A stretch of 64,000 nucleotides of DNA from CAIKBL01 sp050247235 (lineage in GTDB: Bacteria > Pseudomonadota > Gammaproteobacteria > Ga0077536): positions 8,637 to 72,636 of the forward strand of contig JBFWUN010000018.1 of assembly GCA_050247235.1 (NCBI GenBank), written 5' to 3'. The notes below the pieces were generated by a model. The model saw only the letters and a list, made by a program, of their open reading frames with translations, was not told the DNA's origin and made no database searches. The translations under genes were made by a program, and so were the position numbers. Positions 48,800-57,805 of the stretch are shown here, piece by piece (position 1 is the stretch's first letter; every line of letters begins with the position of its first letter).

Positions 48800-49204
48800 A
48801 TGGCCACCCGCCCAGGCTCCACCCCGGACACCATGACCGTCGATATGGACAACCTCTTTCGCGAGGAGGTGTATTCGGATCTGCGGGCGGCATCGGTGCG
48901 GGTTCTGACCCCGGTGACGGCCGATGGCACGATCGATCCGGATCGTCCCCGCCACTATATCGGCGATACCCAGCTGATGACACAGATGGGCCCGATCCCG
49001 GTGCAGTTCGAACTGGAGGCGACCAACCTGCGTGAAGCCTTCGAGAAGTTCCCGCAGGGCGTCCGCGAGGCCGTGGAACGCCTGAACGAACGGGCGCGGG
49101 AAATGGCTCGCGAGGAAGCATCCCGCATCGTCGTTCCGTCCAAGATGCCGGGGGGCGGCGGTCTCCCTGGCGGCGGGCTGGCGGGGATCCCCGGCACCCG
49201 CTGA
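48800..49204 (+). CDS. Conserved-looking hypothetical protein with a Gly/Pro tail (134 aa)
   Basis: The ATG at 48800 has a good GAGAGGAG site 6-7 bases upstream. The 134-residue soluble product starts MATRPGSTPDTMTVDMDNLF. It has an acidic/basic helical middle (LREAFEKFPQGVREAVERLN) and a glycine/proline tail (GGGGLPGGGLAGIPG). No signal peptide or membrane segment is seen. I do not recognise a family. It lies just upstream of the ccm operon in the same direction, 11 bp from the ccmA GTG, so it may be cotranscribed. Confidence 0.75.
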   Translation: MATRPGSTPDTMTVDMDNLFREEVYSDLRAASVRVLTPVTADGTIDPDRPRHYIGDTQLMTQMGPIPVQFELEATNLREAFEKFPQGVREAVERLNERAREMAREEASRIVVPSKMPGGGGLPGGGLAGIPGTR

Positions 49205-49215
49205 TTTTTCCTTCC

Positions 49216-49905
49216 GTGGCCGCGGAACCGCCGGTCACCCGCGCCGCCGCCATGCACCATGCCCATCCCCCTCCCGGCACGCTGCACGCGGCCGGGCTCG
49301 AATGCCTGCGCGGTGACGAGCCGGTGATCGACGGCCTCTCCTTCGACGTGCGCGGCGGCGAGATCCTGCAGGTCCTCGGCGCGAACGGCAGCGGCAAGAC
49401 CACGCTCCTGCGGGTGCTGGCGGGCCTGGCGCAGCCGGATGGCGGCGCGCTGCAGTGGCGTGAGCGGGCGCTTGACACTCAGCCTGCGGACTGGCGCGGC
49501 ACCCTGCTCTACGTGAGCCATGCCGGGGGCGTCACCCCCACCCTGACGGTCGCCGAGAACCTGGTCTACGCCGTTGCGCTGAGCGGGCGACCGCGCCGCG
49601 CGCCGCTCGACGCGGTCCTCCAGGACATGGGGCTCGCCCCGCTCCGCAATGCGCTCGCGGGCCGCCTGTCCGCCGGGCAACGCCAGCGCGTGGCGCTCGC
49701 CCGGCTGCTGCTGATTCCCGCGGAAGCCTGGCTGCTGGACGAGCCGCTCACTGCGCTCGATGCCGCCGGCAAGGCGCTGGTGGAGACGATGCTCGTCGGC
49801 CACGCGGCGCGCGGCGGGCTCGCGATCGTCGCGACCCACCAGGCCCTCGACCTGCCCGCGGGGCTCATGCGCACATTGCAGCTGACCTCCGCCCGCGCGG
49901 CATGA
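49216..49905 (+). CDS. ccmA: Heme exporter ATP-binding protein CcmA
   Basis: The 229-residue ATPase of the CcmABCD heme-handling complex has Walker A GANGSGKTT, signature LSAGQRQRVALARLLL, Walker B AWLLDEPLTALD and H-loop ATHQ. It releases holo-CcmE from CcmCD using ATP. The start is uncertain: GTG at 49216 or ATG at 49252, neither with a strong ribosome site. Its stop overlaps the ccmB ATG (ATGA). Confidence 0.93.
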   Translation: MAAEPPVTRAAAMHHAHPPPGTLHAAGLECLRGDEPVIDGLSFDVRGGEILQVLGANGSGKTTLLRVLAGLAQPDGGALQWRERALDTQPADWRGTLLYVSHAGGVTPTLTVAENLVYAVALSGRPRRAPLDAVLQDMGLAPLRNALAGRLSAGQRQRVALARLLLIPAEAWLLDEPLTALDAAGKALVETMLVGHAARGGLAIVATHQALDLPAGLMRTLQLTSARAA

Positions 49906-50576
49906 TTCCCGCCTCGCCCGCCATCGCGGTGCTGCACCGTGAGTTCCTGCGCCTGCTCCGACGTCGCGGGCAGCTCGTGCAACCGCTCGTGTTCTTCTCG
50001 CTGGTGGCCATCCTGTTTCCGTTCGCCCTCGGGTCGCAGCTCGAACTCGCGCAGCGCGCGGGGGCCGGCGCGGTGTGGATCGCAGTGCTGCTGGCCACCA
50101 CCTTGAGCCTCGAGGAGATCTTCCGCAGCGATTTCGACGATGGCACCCTGGAGCAGTTCGTCGTGATGCTGGGTGCCCTGCCGCTCGGCTGCGCGATGAA
50201 GGCGCTGGCGCACTGGCTGACGTCGCTCGTCCCGCTCATCGCGATGGCGACGATGATGGGATTCGTGTACGACCTGCCGTCGCGTGCGCATGCGACGCTG
50301 GTCTCCACCTTGTTGCTCGGGACACCGGTGTTCAGCCTGGTCGGCACCGTCGCCAGCGCGCTCACTGTCGGCGTCCGGGGCGGGGCGCTGCTTCTGGCGC
50401 TGATCATCCTGCCGTTGTACATTCCGGTCCTGATTTTCGGCGCGAGCGCGGTCCACAACGCAGCGCTCGGGCTTTCCACCACGGGTGAGCATTATTTCCT
50501 CGCCGGCCTCGCAGTGCTCGCGATGACCCTGGCACCGTTCGCGACCGCAGCCAGCCTGCGGGCACGTTTGAGCTGA
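49902..50576 (+). CDS. ccmB: Heme exporter membrane protein CcmB
   Basis: The 224-residue membrane protein has six helices. Family features include LHREFLRLLRRRGQLVQPLV near the N-terminus and EEIFRSDFDDGTLEQF. It forms the ABC permease with CcmA and CcmC. The start overlaps ccmA by 4 bp, and the stop shares one base with the ccmC ATG. Confidence 0.94.
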   Translation: MIPASPAIAVLHREFLRLLRRRGQLVQPLVFFSLVAILFPFALGSQLELAQRAGAGAVWIAVLLATTLSLEEIFRSDFDDGTLEQFVVMLGALPLGCAMKALAHWLTSLVPLIAMATMMGFVYDLPSRAHATLVSTLLLGTPVFSLVGTVASALTVGVRGGALLLALIILPLYIPVLIFGASAVHNAALGLSTTGEHYFLAGLAVLAMTLAPFATAASLRARLS

Positions 50577-51337
50577 TGTTCAACGCACTTCACAAGTACG
50601 CCTCTCCGATGCACTTCTTCGCGTTCGCGGAGACATGGTCGCCGCGACTGCTGGCGGCCGCGGCGGTACTGTTCGTGCTGGGGCTCACCGGCGGATTGTT
50701 CCTGGCGCCAGCCGATTACCAGCAGGGCGAGAGCTTCCGGATCATCTACGTGCACGTGCCAAGCGCGTGGTTGTCGATGTTCGCGTACATGGTGATGGCG
50801 GGCGCCGGTGCGCTCAGCCTGGTGTGGAAGGTCAAGCTCGGTGACGCGCTCGCACGTGCCGCGGCGCCGCTCGGCGCCTCGTTCACCGCGCTCGCGCTGG
50901 CGACCGGGTGCCTGTGGGGCAAACCGATGTGGGGAACCTGGTGGGTGTGGGACGCGCGACTGACCTCGGAACTCCTGCTGCTGTTCCTGTACCTCGGATA
51001 CCTCGCGCTGCAGTCCGCCATCGACGACCGGCGTGCGGCGGCGCGTGCAGGCGCGGTGCTCGCGGTGGTCGGCGTGGTCAACATCCCGATCATCCACTAT
51101 TCCGTGGAATGGTGGAGCACCTTGCACCAGCCGGCGACGATCACCAAGTTCGGTGCGCCCTCGATGGCGACTTCGATGCTCGTGCCGCTGCTGCTCATGG
51201 CACTCGCCTTCCAGCTGCTGTTCTTCGCGCTGCTGCTGGTCCGGGCGCGGTGCGAGATCCTCGAGTTCGAACGACGTGCCCAGTGGGTACGTGCACTGCC
51301 GCGCGTGCGCGCATGTGCGCTCGAGCCCCCGCGATGA
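50576..51337 (+). CDS. ccmC: Heme transporter/handling protein CcmC
   Basis: The 253-residue membrane protein has six helices and the tryptophan-rich periplasmic WWD loop WGKPMWGTWWVWDARLTSEL. The flanking histidines (VHVPSAW and IHYSVEWW) bind heme and load it on CcmE. It overlaps ccmB by 1 bp and ccmD by 4 bp. Confidence 0.95.
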   Translation: MFNALHKYASPMHFFAFAETWSPRLLAAAAVLFVLGLTGGLFLAPADYQQGESFRIIYVHVPSAWLSMFAYMVMAGAGALSLVWKVKLGDALARAAAPLGASFTALALATGCLWGKPMWGTWWVWDARLTSELLLLFLYLGYLALQSAIDDRRAAARAGAVLAVVGVVNIPIIHYSVEWWSTLHQPATITKFGAPSMATSMLVPLLLMALAFQLLFFALLLVRARCEILEFERRAQWVRALPRVRACALEPPR

Positions 51338-51501
51338 ATGCCGCGCGCGAGTTCCTCGCGATGGGAGGATACGGGGTGTTCGTGTGGACGTCCTACGGAC
51401 TGACCGCAGTCGTGCTGGTTGCGAACGTGATCGCCGCCGCCGCCCGCGAGCGCCGCCTGGTGCGCGAGCTGGGGCGGGTCGGCGCGGAGCCGCGGTCGTG
51501 A
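51334..51501 (+). CDS. ccmD: Heme exporter protein CcmD
   Basis: This is a 55-residue single-helix membrane protein. MNAAREFLAMGGYGVFVW is followed by the helix TSYGLTAVVLVANVIAAAAR and a basic cytoplasmic tail. It joins CcmABC and aids release of holo-CcmE. The ATG overlaps the ccmC stop (ATGA), and its stop overlaps the ccmE GTG (GTGA). It is short but fixed by position and sequence. Confidence 0.9.
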   Translation: MNAAREFLAMGGYGVFVWTSYGLTAVVLVANVIAAAARERRLVRELGRVGAEPRS

Positions 51502-51932
51502 CGCCCCGGATTCGGCGCATGTGGACCATCGGTCTGCTCGTGGCGGGTATGGCACTCGCCACCGGACTCATCCTGCAGGCGTTCGAACAGAACCTGATGT
51601 ACTTCTACAGTCCGTCCGACGTGCACGCGGGGAAGGCCCCTGCCGGGCGCGAGTTCCGCATCGGGGGAATGGTCGTGAACGGCAGCGTGAAACGCGATCC
51701 GGCCAGTCTCGCAGTGACGTTCACCTTGACCGACTACGCGCACGAGACGATGGTCACCTACCGTGGCATCCTGCCGGACCTCTTCCGCGAAGGTCAGGGC
51801 ATCGTCGCCAATGGCAGCCTGGGCGATGACGGAAGATTCGTCGCCCGCGAAGTGCTCGCCAAGCATGACGAGAATTACATGCCGCCGGAAGTGGCCGACA
51901 GCCTGAAACAACCCACGGCGCGCGCGCCATGA
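51498..51932 (+). CDS. ccmE: Heme chaperone CcmE
   Basis: The 144-residue protein has one N-terminal membrane anchor and a periplasmic OB-fold. The covalent heme-binding site is His123 in LAKHDENYMPPEV, with Tyr127 as the heme-iron ligand. It carries heme from CcmC to the CcmFH ligase. The GTG at 51498 overlaps the ccmD stop; frames extending upstream lie over ccmC/ccmD. Confidence 0.94.
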   Translation: MTPRIRRMWTIGLLVAGMALATGLILQAFEQNLMYFYSPSDVHAGKAPAGREFRIGGMVVNGSVKRDPASLAVTFTLTDYAHETMVTYRGILPDLFREGQGIVANGSLGDDGRFVAREVLAKHDENYMPPEVADSLKQPTARAP

Positions 51933-53890
51933 TTGCCGAGTACGGGCATTTCGCACTGTCCCTGGCGCTGGCCGTGGCGCTCCTGCAGGCCGTGGTGCCG
52001 CTGGTCGGCGTGGGGTTGCGCCGCGCACTGTGGATGGAATTCGGCGCCGCGGCGGCACGCTGGCAGTTCCTGCTGCTGCTGCTGGCGTTCGCGGCGCTCT
52101 CGCACGCGTTCCTTGATCACGATTTCGCAGTGAGGTACGTCGCGCAGAACTCGAACTCCGCGCTGCCGTGGTACTACCGGCTGTCGGCAGTGTGGGGAGC
52201 ACACGAAGGTTCGCTGCTGCTATGGGCCCTGATCCTCGCCGGCTGGGCCACCGCTGTCAGCCTGCGTCTCGCCCAGCTGCCGCGCGACATCGGGGCCATC
52301 GTGCTCGCGGTGCTCGGAATCGTCAGCAGCGCGTTCCTGCTTTTCCTGATCTTCACGTCGAACCCGTTCCTGCGCGAACTCCCCGCCCCGGCCGACGGCG
52401 CCGATCTGAATCCCCTGCTGCAGGATGTCGGCCTGATCGTGCATCCCCCGCTGCTGTACATGGGCTACGTCGGGTTCGCGGTGCCGTTCGCGTTCGCGAT
52501 CGCTGCCCTCGTGCGCGGCCGCATGACGCCGGCGTGGGCCAGCTGGGCACGTCCGTGGACGGTCGGCGCGTGGATCTTCCTGACGCTCGGCATCGCGCTC
52601 GGCAGCTTCTGGGCGTACTACGAACTCGGCTGGGGCGGCTGGTGGTTCTGGGATCCGGTGGAGAACGCCTCGTTCATGCCGTGGTTGCTCGGCACCGCGC
52701 TGATTCATTCCGTGGTGGTCAGTGAGAAACGCGGTGCGTTCAAGAACTGGACCGTGCTGCTCGCGATCGGCACGTTCGGTCTCAGCCTGCTCGGCACGTT
52801 CCTCGTGCGTTCCGGCGTCCTCACCTCGGTCCACGCGTTTGCCACGGACCCGGCCCGCGGTGTGTTCGTGCTGGCAATCCTCGGCACGATTGTCGGCGGC
52901 GCGCTGCTGCTCTACGCGTGGCGTGGCCCGACCGCGCTCGCCGGGGGACGTTACGGACTGGTGTCGCGCGAGAGCTTCCTGCTGGCCAACTCCCTGCTGC
53001 TGTGCGTCGCGACCCTGACGGTCCTGCTGGGAACCCTGTACCCGCTGGTGATCGACGCGCTCGGCCTCGGCAAGATCTCGGTCGGTCCCCCGTACTTCAA
53101 TCTCGTGTTCGGGTTCGTGATGGTGCCCCTTGTCGTAGTGCTCGGGATTGGCCAGTTCGCGCGCTGGAAGGATGATTCCCTGCAGCGACTGCTGGCACAG
53201 CTCCGATGGTTCGCCGCTGGAGGCCTGTTTCTCGCGCTCCTCGCCGCCGCGGCACTCGAGCCGTCGTCGCGCTGGCGGGCCACGGGCGGGCTGGTGCTCG
53301 CGCTGTGGGTGCTGGCGAGCACGCTTGCCGGGATCCACGCGCGGATCGCGCACCGCGCGGATCCGTTCGCGGCGCTGCGCAGCCTGCCGCGGGCGTTCGT
53401 GGGGCAATGCCTCGCACATCTCGGGTTCGCGATGACGCTCGCCGGCGTGGTGCTGACCAGCACCGAGAGCATCGACATGCACACCCGCCTCGCGCCAGGA
53501 GAAAGCACCACGCTCGGCCCCTACGATGTGAAGTTCGAGGCACTGCGCGAAGTCGACGGTCCCAATTACCGCGCGAGCGAAGCGACCTTCGTCATCAGCC
53601 GGGACGGCGTGCCGCTTTACACGCTGCATCCGCAGAAGCGCCTCTACCAGGTCCGCGGCATGCCGATGACGGAAGCCGGTATCGAACCCGGCTTCACCCG
53701 TGACCTCTACATTTCGCTCGGCGAACCGCTTGGTGACGGCGCGTGGAGCGTCCGACTGCACGTGAAGGCGTTTGTCCGCTGGTTGTGGCTCGGCGCGCTC
53801 CTGATGGCGCTGGGCGGCACCTTTGCGCTGCGCGAGCGGCGCGCACGCCACCCGGCCGCAGTCGCCGCCGATGACGCGGTTCGCGCGTGA
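51929..53890 (+). CDS. ccmF: Cytochrome c heme lyase subunit CcmF
   Basis: The 653-residue protein has about fifteen helices. The conserved WWD domain is WGGWWFWDPVENASFMPWLL, and heme-ligating histidines include those near VWGAHEGSLLLWALIL and PPLLYMGYVGF. CcmF attaches heme from CcmE to apocytochrome CXXCH thiols. It starts 4 bp inside the ccmE stop. Confidence 0.96.
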   Translation: MIAEYGHFALSLALAVALLQAVVPLVGVGLRRALWMEFGAAAARWQFLLLLLAFAALSHAFLDHDFAVRYVAQNSNSALPWYYRLSAVWGAHEGSLLLWALILAGWATAVSLRLAQLPRDIGAIVLAVLGIVSSAFLLFLIFTSNPFLRELPAPADGADLNPLLQDVGLIVHPPLLYMGYVGFAVPFAFAIAALVRGRMTPAWASWARPWTVGAWIFLTLGIALGSFWAYYELGWGGWWFWDPVENASFMPWLLGTALIHSVVVSEKRGAFKNWTVLLAIGTFGLSLLGTFLVRSGVLTSVHAFATDPARGVFVLAILGTIVGGALLLYAWRGPTALAGGRYGLVSRESFLLANSLLLCVATLTVLLGTLYPLVIDALGLGKISVGPPYFNLVFGFVMVPLVVVLGIGQFARWKDDSLQRLLAQLRWFAAGGLFLALLAAAALEPSSRWRATGGLVLALWVLASTLAGIHARIAHRADPFAALRSLPRAFVGQCLAHLGFAMTLAGVVLTSTESIDMHTRLAPGESTTLGPYDVKFEALREVDGPNYRASEATFVISRDGVPLYTLHPQKRLYQVRGMPMTEAGIEPGFTRDLYISLGEPLGDGAWSVRLHVKAFVRWLWLGALLMALGGTFALRERRARHPAAVAADDAVRA

Positions 53891-53906
53891 ACGCGGGTCC
53901 CCGGCA

Positions 53907-54440
53907 ATGAGGTTCCTGGTCCCGCTTGCCATCTTCGTCGTCCTGGTAGTCGTACTCGCGATCGGGCTCAGGCTCGATCCGCGGTACGTTCCGTCGCCGC
54001 TCATCGACAAGCCGGCACCCGAGTTCGCGTTGAGCACGCTGGAGGATCCCGCCGCGACCCTCGACAAGGCGAGCTTCGCCGGGCGACCGATCGTGCTGAA
54101 CGTCTGGGCCTCCTGGTGCAGCGCATGCCGGGTCGAACATCCGCTGCTCGTGTCGCTGGCACGCGACCGCGCAATCGAGATCGTCGGGCTCAACTACAAG
54201 GACACCCGCGCCGATGCGCAGCGCTGGCTGACCGAGCACGGCAACCCCTACCGCACGAGCCTGTTCGATCCGGACGGCAAGCTGGGGCTCGACCTCGGCG
54301 TCTACGGCGTGCCGGAGACGTTCGTGATCGACGCCGAAGGCGTCATCCGCCACAAGCACGTCGGACCGCTGTCACCCGAGGTGTGGGCACAGGACATCGC
54401 GCCGCTCCTGCAGCAGCGCCGAGGCCGTCCCGGTGCGTAG
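53907..54440 (+). CDS. ccmG: Thiol:disulfide interchange protein CcmG (DsbE)
   Basis: The 177-residue membrane-anchored thioredoxin has one N-terminal helix and active site WASWCSACRVEHP (Cys71, Cys74). The cis-proline loop is YGVPETFVIDAEG. It keeps apocytochrome cysteines reduced for heme attachment. The active site is WCSAC, whereas CcmG proteins more often have WCPTC. The ATG at 53907 follows the ccmF stop by 16 bp; an earlier ATG at 53871 would overlap ccmF. Confidence 0.92.
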   Translation: MRFLVPLAIFVVLVVVLAIGLRLDPRYVPSPLIDKPAPEFALSTLEDPAATLDKASFAGRPIVLNVWASWCSACRVEHPLLVSLARDRAIEIVGLNYKDTRADAQRWLTEHGNPYRTSLFDPDGKLGLDLGVYGVPETFVIDAEGVIRHKHVGPLSPEVWAQDIAPLLQQRRGRPGA

Positions 54441-54921
54441 GTCCCTGGGGCTCCTGCTGGCGCTGACACTGTCGTTCGCGTGCCCGCCGTCCGGCGCGGC
54501 CGACACGCCGCATGTGTTCGCCGACCCGGCCGCGCAGGCGCGCTACGAGGCACTCCTCGAGGAACTGCGCTGCCTGGTCTGCCAGAACCAGTCGCTGGCC
54601 GACTCGCACGCCGATCTCGCGCAGGATCTGCGCGACGAGGTCTACCGCATGGTCAGCGAGGGCAGGCGCGAAGACGAGATCCGGGACTTCATGGTCGCGC
54701 GGTACGGCGACTTCGTACTGTACCGTCCGCCGGTGACAGTTCTGACGGTGAGCCTGTGGTTCGGCCCACCGCTGCTGCTCGGGATCGTGATCATCGCCTG
54801 GCGGCGCGTGCAACGCCGCGCGGCGGCGGCGGCCGGCACCGTGACGCCCCTCAGCGACGCGGAGCGTACGCGGCTCGCGGCGCTCGTCTCCCGCGACCCG
54901 CCCGCCGAACCGCCGGGTTGA
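54433..54921 (+). CDS. ccmH: Cytochrome c maturation protein CcmH (N-terminal type)
   Basis: The 162-residue protein has a signal peptide and the redox motif LRCLVCQNQSLADS (Cys47, Cys50), followed by one membrane helix (VSLWFGPPLLLGIVIIAW). It reduces apocytochrome disulfides and works with CcmF and CcmI. It starts at a GTG overlapping the ccmG stop by 8 bp. The TPR part is a separate gene (ccmI), so this is the split form. Confidence 0.93.
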   Translation: MRRSLGLLLALTLSFACPPSGAADTPHVFADPAAQARYEALLEELRCLVCQNQSLADSHADLAQDLRDEVYRMVSEGRREDEIRDFMVARYGDFVLYRPPVTVLTVSLWFGPPLLLGIVIIAWRRVQRRAAAAAGTVTPLSDAERTRLAALVSRDPPAEPPG

Positions 54922-54931
54922 GTCCACGCCG

Positions 54932-56119
54932 ATGACCTTCTGGAGCGGTGCGGCCCTCATTCTCGCGTGCGTCCTGCTGGGCATGCTGTGGGTGACGCTG
55001 CGCGGTCGGGTGCGCCCCACACACGGTGCGCAGGCACTCTACCAGGCGCAGCACGAGGCGCTCGCCCGCGCCGCCGCGGACGGCGACGTACCGGGTACCG
55101 CGCTGCCCGATCTGCAGACGGAGCTCGCGCGTGCCACCCTCGAGGACGCCGCACGCGAGGAGCGTGCGCCGCGCCCGGTCACCGCGGAGGAGCGCTACGG
55201 GCTCGGCCTTCTCGTGCTGCTGGCATTGCCGCTGGTGGCCATTCCGGTCTACCTGCAGTTCGGATCACCCACGCCTGCTGCCGTCGGGACGGCAGACCCC
55301 GCGCACATGACGCCGGCGGAGATGATCGCCGAACTGGAAGCGCGCATCGCCCGTGCGCCGGACGATCCGGAACCTCGCATGTGGCTCGCGCGGGTCTACA
55401 TGGCAGGCGGCCGCTATGCCGAGGCGGTGGAGGTATTCGAGAAACTGAACACGCTGGCACCGGACCAGCCCGCAGTCCTGCTGCAGTTCGCGGACGCGCT
55501 CGCGATGACCCATCAGGGGCGGATTGGCGACCAAGCGCGCGACCTGATCGCGCGAGCGCTGGCGCTCGAGCCCGACAACCTCACGGGACTGTGGCTCGCG
55601 GGACTTGCCGCGGACCAGGCGGGTGATCCCGCGACGGCGTTGACGCACCTGCGGCGCGCGCAGGAAGTCGCGCGCCGCGGTGAAACCCCGACGGACGAAC
55701 TCGATGCACTGATCGCGGAGATCGAAGCGCGCGGCAACACACCGGCATCGGCGGCGACGCCCGTCGCCACTGGCGCCCGCATTGTCGTTGCGGTGGACGT
55801 GGATCGTGCCGCCACCGCCGGCTTCGCACCGGACAGCGTGGTGTACGTGCTGGCGCGCGCCGTGACTGGTCCGCCGATGCCGCTGGCGGTAAAACGCGTA
55901 AAACTCGCCGATCTGCCATTGCGCGTGACGCTCGACGACAGCCTCGCGATGTCGCCGCAACTCCGGTTGAGCAGCGCGACCGAGGTCACCGTCACGGCCC
56001 GCATCTCGCGCAGTGGAGATCCCATCGCGCAGTCAGGGGACCTGGAAGGGCGGACCGCACCGCTGAAGGTAGGCCCGGACGTCGCGGTGAATGTCCGCAT
56101 CGACACGCAGGTACCTTGA
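54932..56119 (+). CDS. ccmI: Cytochrome c biogenesis protein CcmI
   Basis: The 395-residue protein has two N-terminal membrane helices separated by a cytoplasmic loop. A periplasmic TPR domain (about 125-270, with PEPRMWLARVYMAGGRYAEA) and a C-terminal Ig-like domain (from about 285) follow. It binds the C-terminus of apocytochromes and presents them to CcmF/CcmH. It is the last gene of the complete ccmABCDEFGHI operon and is convergent with a lipoprotein gene. Confidence 0.92.
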   Translation: MTFWSGAALILACVLLGMLWVTLRGRVRPTHGAQALYQAQHEALARAAADGDVPGTALPDLQTELARATLEDAAREERAPRPVTAEERYGLGLLVLLALPLVAIPVYLQFGSPTPAAVGTADPAHMTPAEMIAELEARIARAPDDPEPRMWLARVYMAGGRYAEAVEVFEKLNTLAPDQPAVLLQFADALAMTHQGRIGDQARDLIARALALEPDNLTGLWLAGLAADQAGDPATALTHLRRAQEVARRGETPTDELDALIAEIEARGNTPASAATPVATGARIVVAVDVDRAATAGFAPDSVVYVLARAVTGPPMPLAVKRVKLADLPLRVTLDDSLAMSPQLRLSSATEVTVTARISRSGDPIAQSGDLEGRTAPLKVGPDVAVNVRIDTQVP

Positions 56120-56190
56120 CGGAAGGTCGAACGCGGGCGGGACCCGCGTGAAGCGGAGAGCTGCCGCGCGGCGCCGACCCCAGGTGCAGT

Positions 56191-56505
56191 TCACGGGATC
56201 TCCTCGACGTAGGTGCGCGCGATCGGGGTTTGAACGTAGATCTTGCGCCCGTCTTCCTCGGCCCAGAAGTAGTAGTAGCCCTTGGGTGAGTCCGACGTGA
56301 CCTTGCTGTCCCTGACGACCCACTGCTTCAGGTGCTGGCCTTCCGCGAACGTCACGCGGTAGTCCCCTTCGAGCCAGGTCACTTCCAGTCGCGACAGCCG
56401 GTTCTGTGATTCTTCCGTGCAGCCGGCCAGGAGCAGCAGCGCGCCGGCCATCCACGCGGCGGCGCCGGCGGGCCCGCGGGTTTTCCGCATTTTGCGTTCT
56501 CTCAT
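56191..56505 (-). CDS. Small hypothetical lipoprotein
   Basis: From the ATG at 56505 (GGAGGG 6 bases upstream) the 104-residue product has a basic start, a hydrophobic segment and a clear lipobox LLAGC, then a mature domain with WLEGDYRVTFAEGQHLKQWV and YYYFWAEEDGRKIYVQTPI. I do not recognise the family. It would be anchored to a membrane facing the periplasm. It follows the nuclease gene by 27 bp. Confidence 0.75.
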   Translation of the reverse strand: MRERKMRKTRGPAGAAAWMAGALLLLAGCTEESQNRLSRLEVTWLEGDYRVTFAEGQHLKQWVVRDSKVTSDSPKGYYYFWAEEDGRKIYVQTPIARTYVEEIP

Positions 56506-56532
56506 CGACAGCCCTCCGGTCGGAAACAAGGT

Positions 56533-57045
56533 TCAGCGGCGTGGGCGCGGACGATGCCGGGCACGGTGCTGCCAGGGTGCCAGCGCTTCCGCGTTCTGCC
56601 AGAGCCCGCGCCGGGCGCTGCGCGCCGCCTGTTCCAGGGACTGGAGATCGCGGTCGTCACGCGCGTACCGCGCGTTCCACCAGCCAAAGCCCGCACGCAG
56701 CAGTTCGCGTGACACGGAACGGCCATCGACGAACACTTCGCCCACTTCACGACCGTACGTGCGCTCGCCCGTCAGCCGCACGCTCACCGGACGCTCCAGC
56801 AGCATGCCGCGCACGAACCGCGTCGCGGCCGCCGCATGCGCCTGGGCGGGCCAATCTTCAGTGGCCCGTTCGGGCGCGTCGACGCCGTAGAAGCGCACCT
56901 GCAGGACGCGTGCATCCAGCGTCGCGATCGTCGCCGTGTCGCCGTCATGCACGTTGACCACGCGTCCTGACACCCATTCGCCGGCGGCGAGCGGCAACGC
57001 GACACCGCAGGCGAGCGCACCGAGCCAGGCCGCGACGGTCCGCAT
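56533..57045 (-). CDS. Exported thermonuclease-family (SNase-like) protein
   Basis: The 170-residue protein has a signal peptide and a staphylococcal-nuclease fold. The fold starts RVVNVHDGDTATIATLDARV, with the active-site Arg/Glu in VRFYGVDAPER and the third Arg in TYGREVGEVFVDG. The catalytic residues look intact, so a Ca-dependent secreted or periplasmic nuclease is likely. The C-terminus is histidine/arginine-rich (HRARHRPRPRR). Confidence 0.88.
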   Translation of the reverse strand: MRTVAAWLGALACGVALPLAAGEWVSGRVVNVHDGDTATIATLDARVLQVRFYGVDAPERATEDWPAQAHAAAATRFVRGMLLERPVSVRLTGERTYGREVGEVFVDGRSVSRELLRAGFGWWNARYARDDRDLQSLEQAARSARRGLWQNAEALAPWQHRARHRPRPRR

Positions 57046-57061
57046 GCGCGCGGAGGATGGC

Positions 57062-57805
57062 TCAGCGTGCCACCGGCCGGCGCAGCAGGTCTGCGCGCAT
57101 CGGCGAGGCGAACCGGGCGCCCTGGGGTCCGCAGTGGGCGGCGAAACGACGCGCGACCTCCGCGTGCACTTCGGGCGTCAAGCGGTGAACCGTGTGCGTC
57201 ACGCCGATAATCCGGCGTTCGAACTCGCCGAAGTCCGCGAACACGTAAGGCGCGTCGAAGAAGATCTCGTCGACAAGTTCGAACAGGCCTTCCGCCACTG
57301 CCGCGCGGAGCGCGTCGAACGCGGCCGTCCGCACCCGCTGTTCGTCATGGAACAGGCGGAGGATTTCGTTGAACGCGCCGGCGAACACCGGCTCGGAGAC
57401 AAACAGCAGCCCCCCGGGCCTGAGCACGCGACCGATCTCCCGCAACGCATTGCCCATCTCCGGCACGGGTACGTGGTGCAGCGACTTGAACATCAGCGCG
57501 ACATCGAACGAGGCGTCGGCAGCGGGAATGGCCTCGGCACCCGCGAGCCGGAACTCGACATTGGGCAGATCGGTGCGCGCGGCATTGTGCGCGTGCTGGA
57601 TCTCGTCCACTTCCAGCGCCAGAACGCGGCGATCGACGCCCTGCGCGACATGCCGCGTCAGTTCGGCGCGACCGCAGCCCAGTTCGATGATGGATTTGCC
57701 ATCCAGCGCGATCGCATCCTCCAGGAGTTCACGCTCGGTCGCCTGCCGGGAGACGCCGACTGCGGCGATGCGCATCTCATACGACGGGGTGTGCACAGTG
57801 TTCAT
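57062..57805 (-). CDS. Class I SAM-dependent methyltransferase
   Basis: The 247-residue protein has the SAM motif SIIELGCGRAELTRHVAQG, then post-I and motif II-like segments (NVEFRLAGAEAIPAADASFD, MFKSLHHVPVPEM) and LREIGRVLRPGGLLFVSEPV. It resembles UbiE/COQ5-type and other small-molecule methyltransferases. Substrate is unknown. Its ATG overlaps the stop of the PQQ-type quinoprotein by 4 bp, so the two are translationally coupled. Confidence 0.87.
   Translation of the reverse strand: MNTVHTPSYEMRIAAVGVSRQATERELLEDAIALDGKSIIELGCGRAELTRHVAQGVDRRVLALEVDEIQHAHNAARTDLPNVEFRLAGAEAIPAADASFDVALMFKSLHHVPVPEMGNALREIGRVLRPGGLLFVSEPVFAGAFNEILRLFHDEQRVRTAAFDALRAAVAEGLFELVDEIFFDAPYVFADFGEFERRIIGVTHTVHRLTPEVHAEVARRFAAHCGPQGARFASPMRADLLRRPVAR

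Noticed and set aside
52220..54193. Minus-strand open frame (657 codons) opposite ccmF and ccmG
   Set aside because: CcmF and CcmG are unambiguous. The antisense frame is Arg/Glu/Gln-rich shadow sequence.
56131..56149. ACGCGGG/CCCGCGT hairpin after ccmI as a terminator
   Set aside because: The stem is perfect but no T-run follows on either strand, so termination is not supported.
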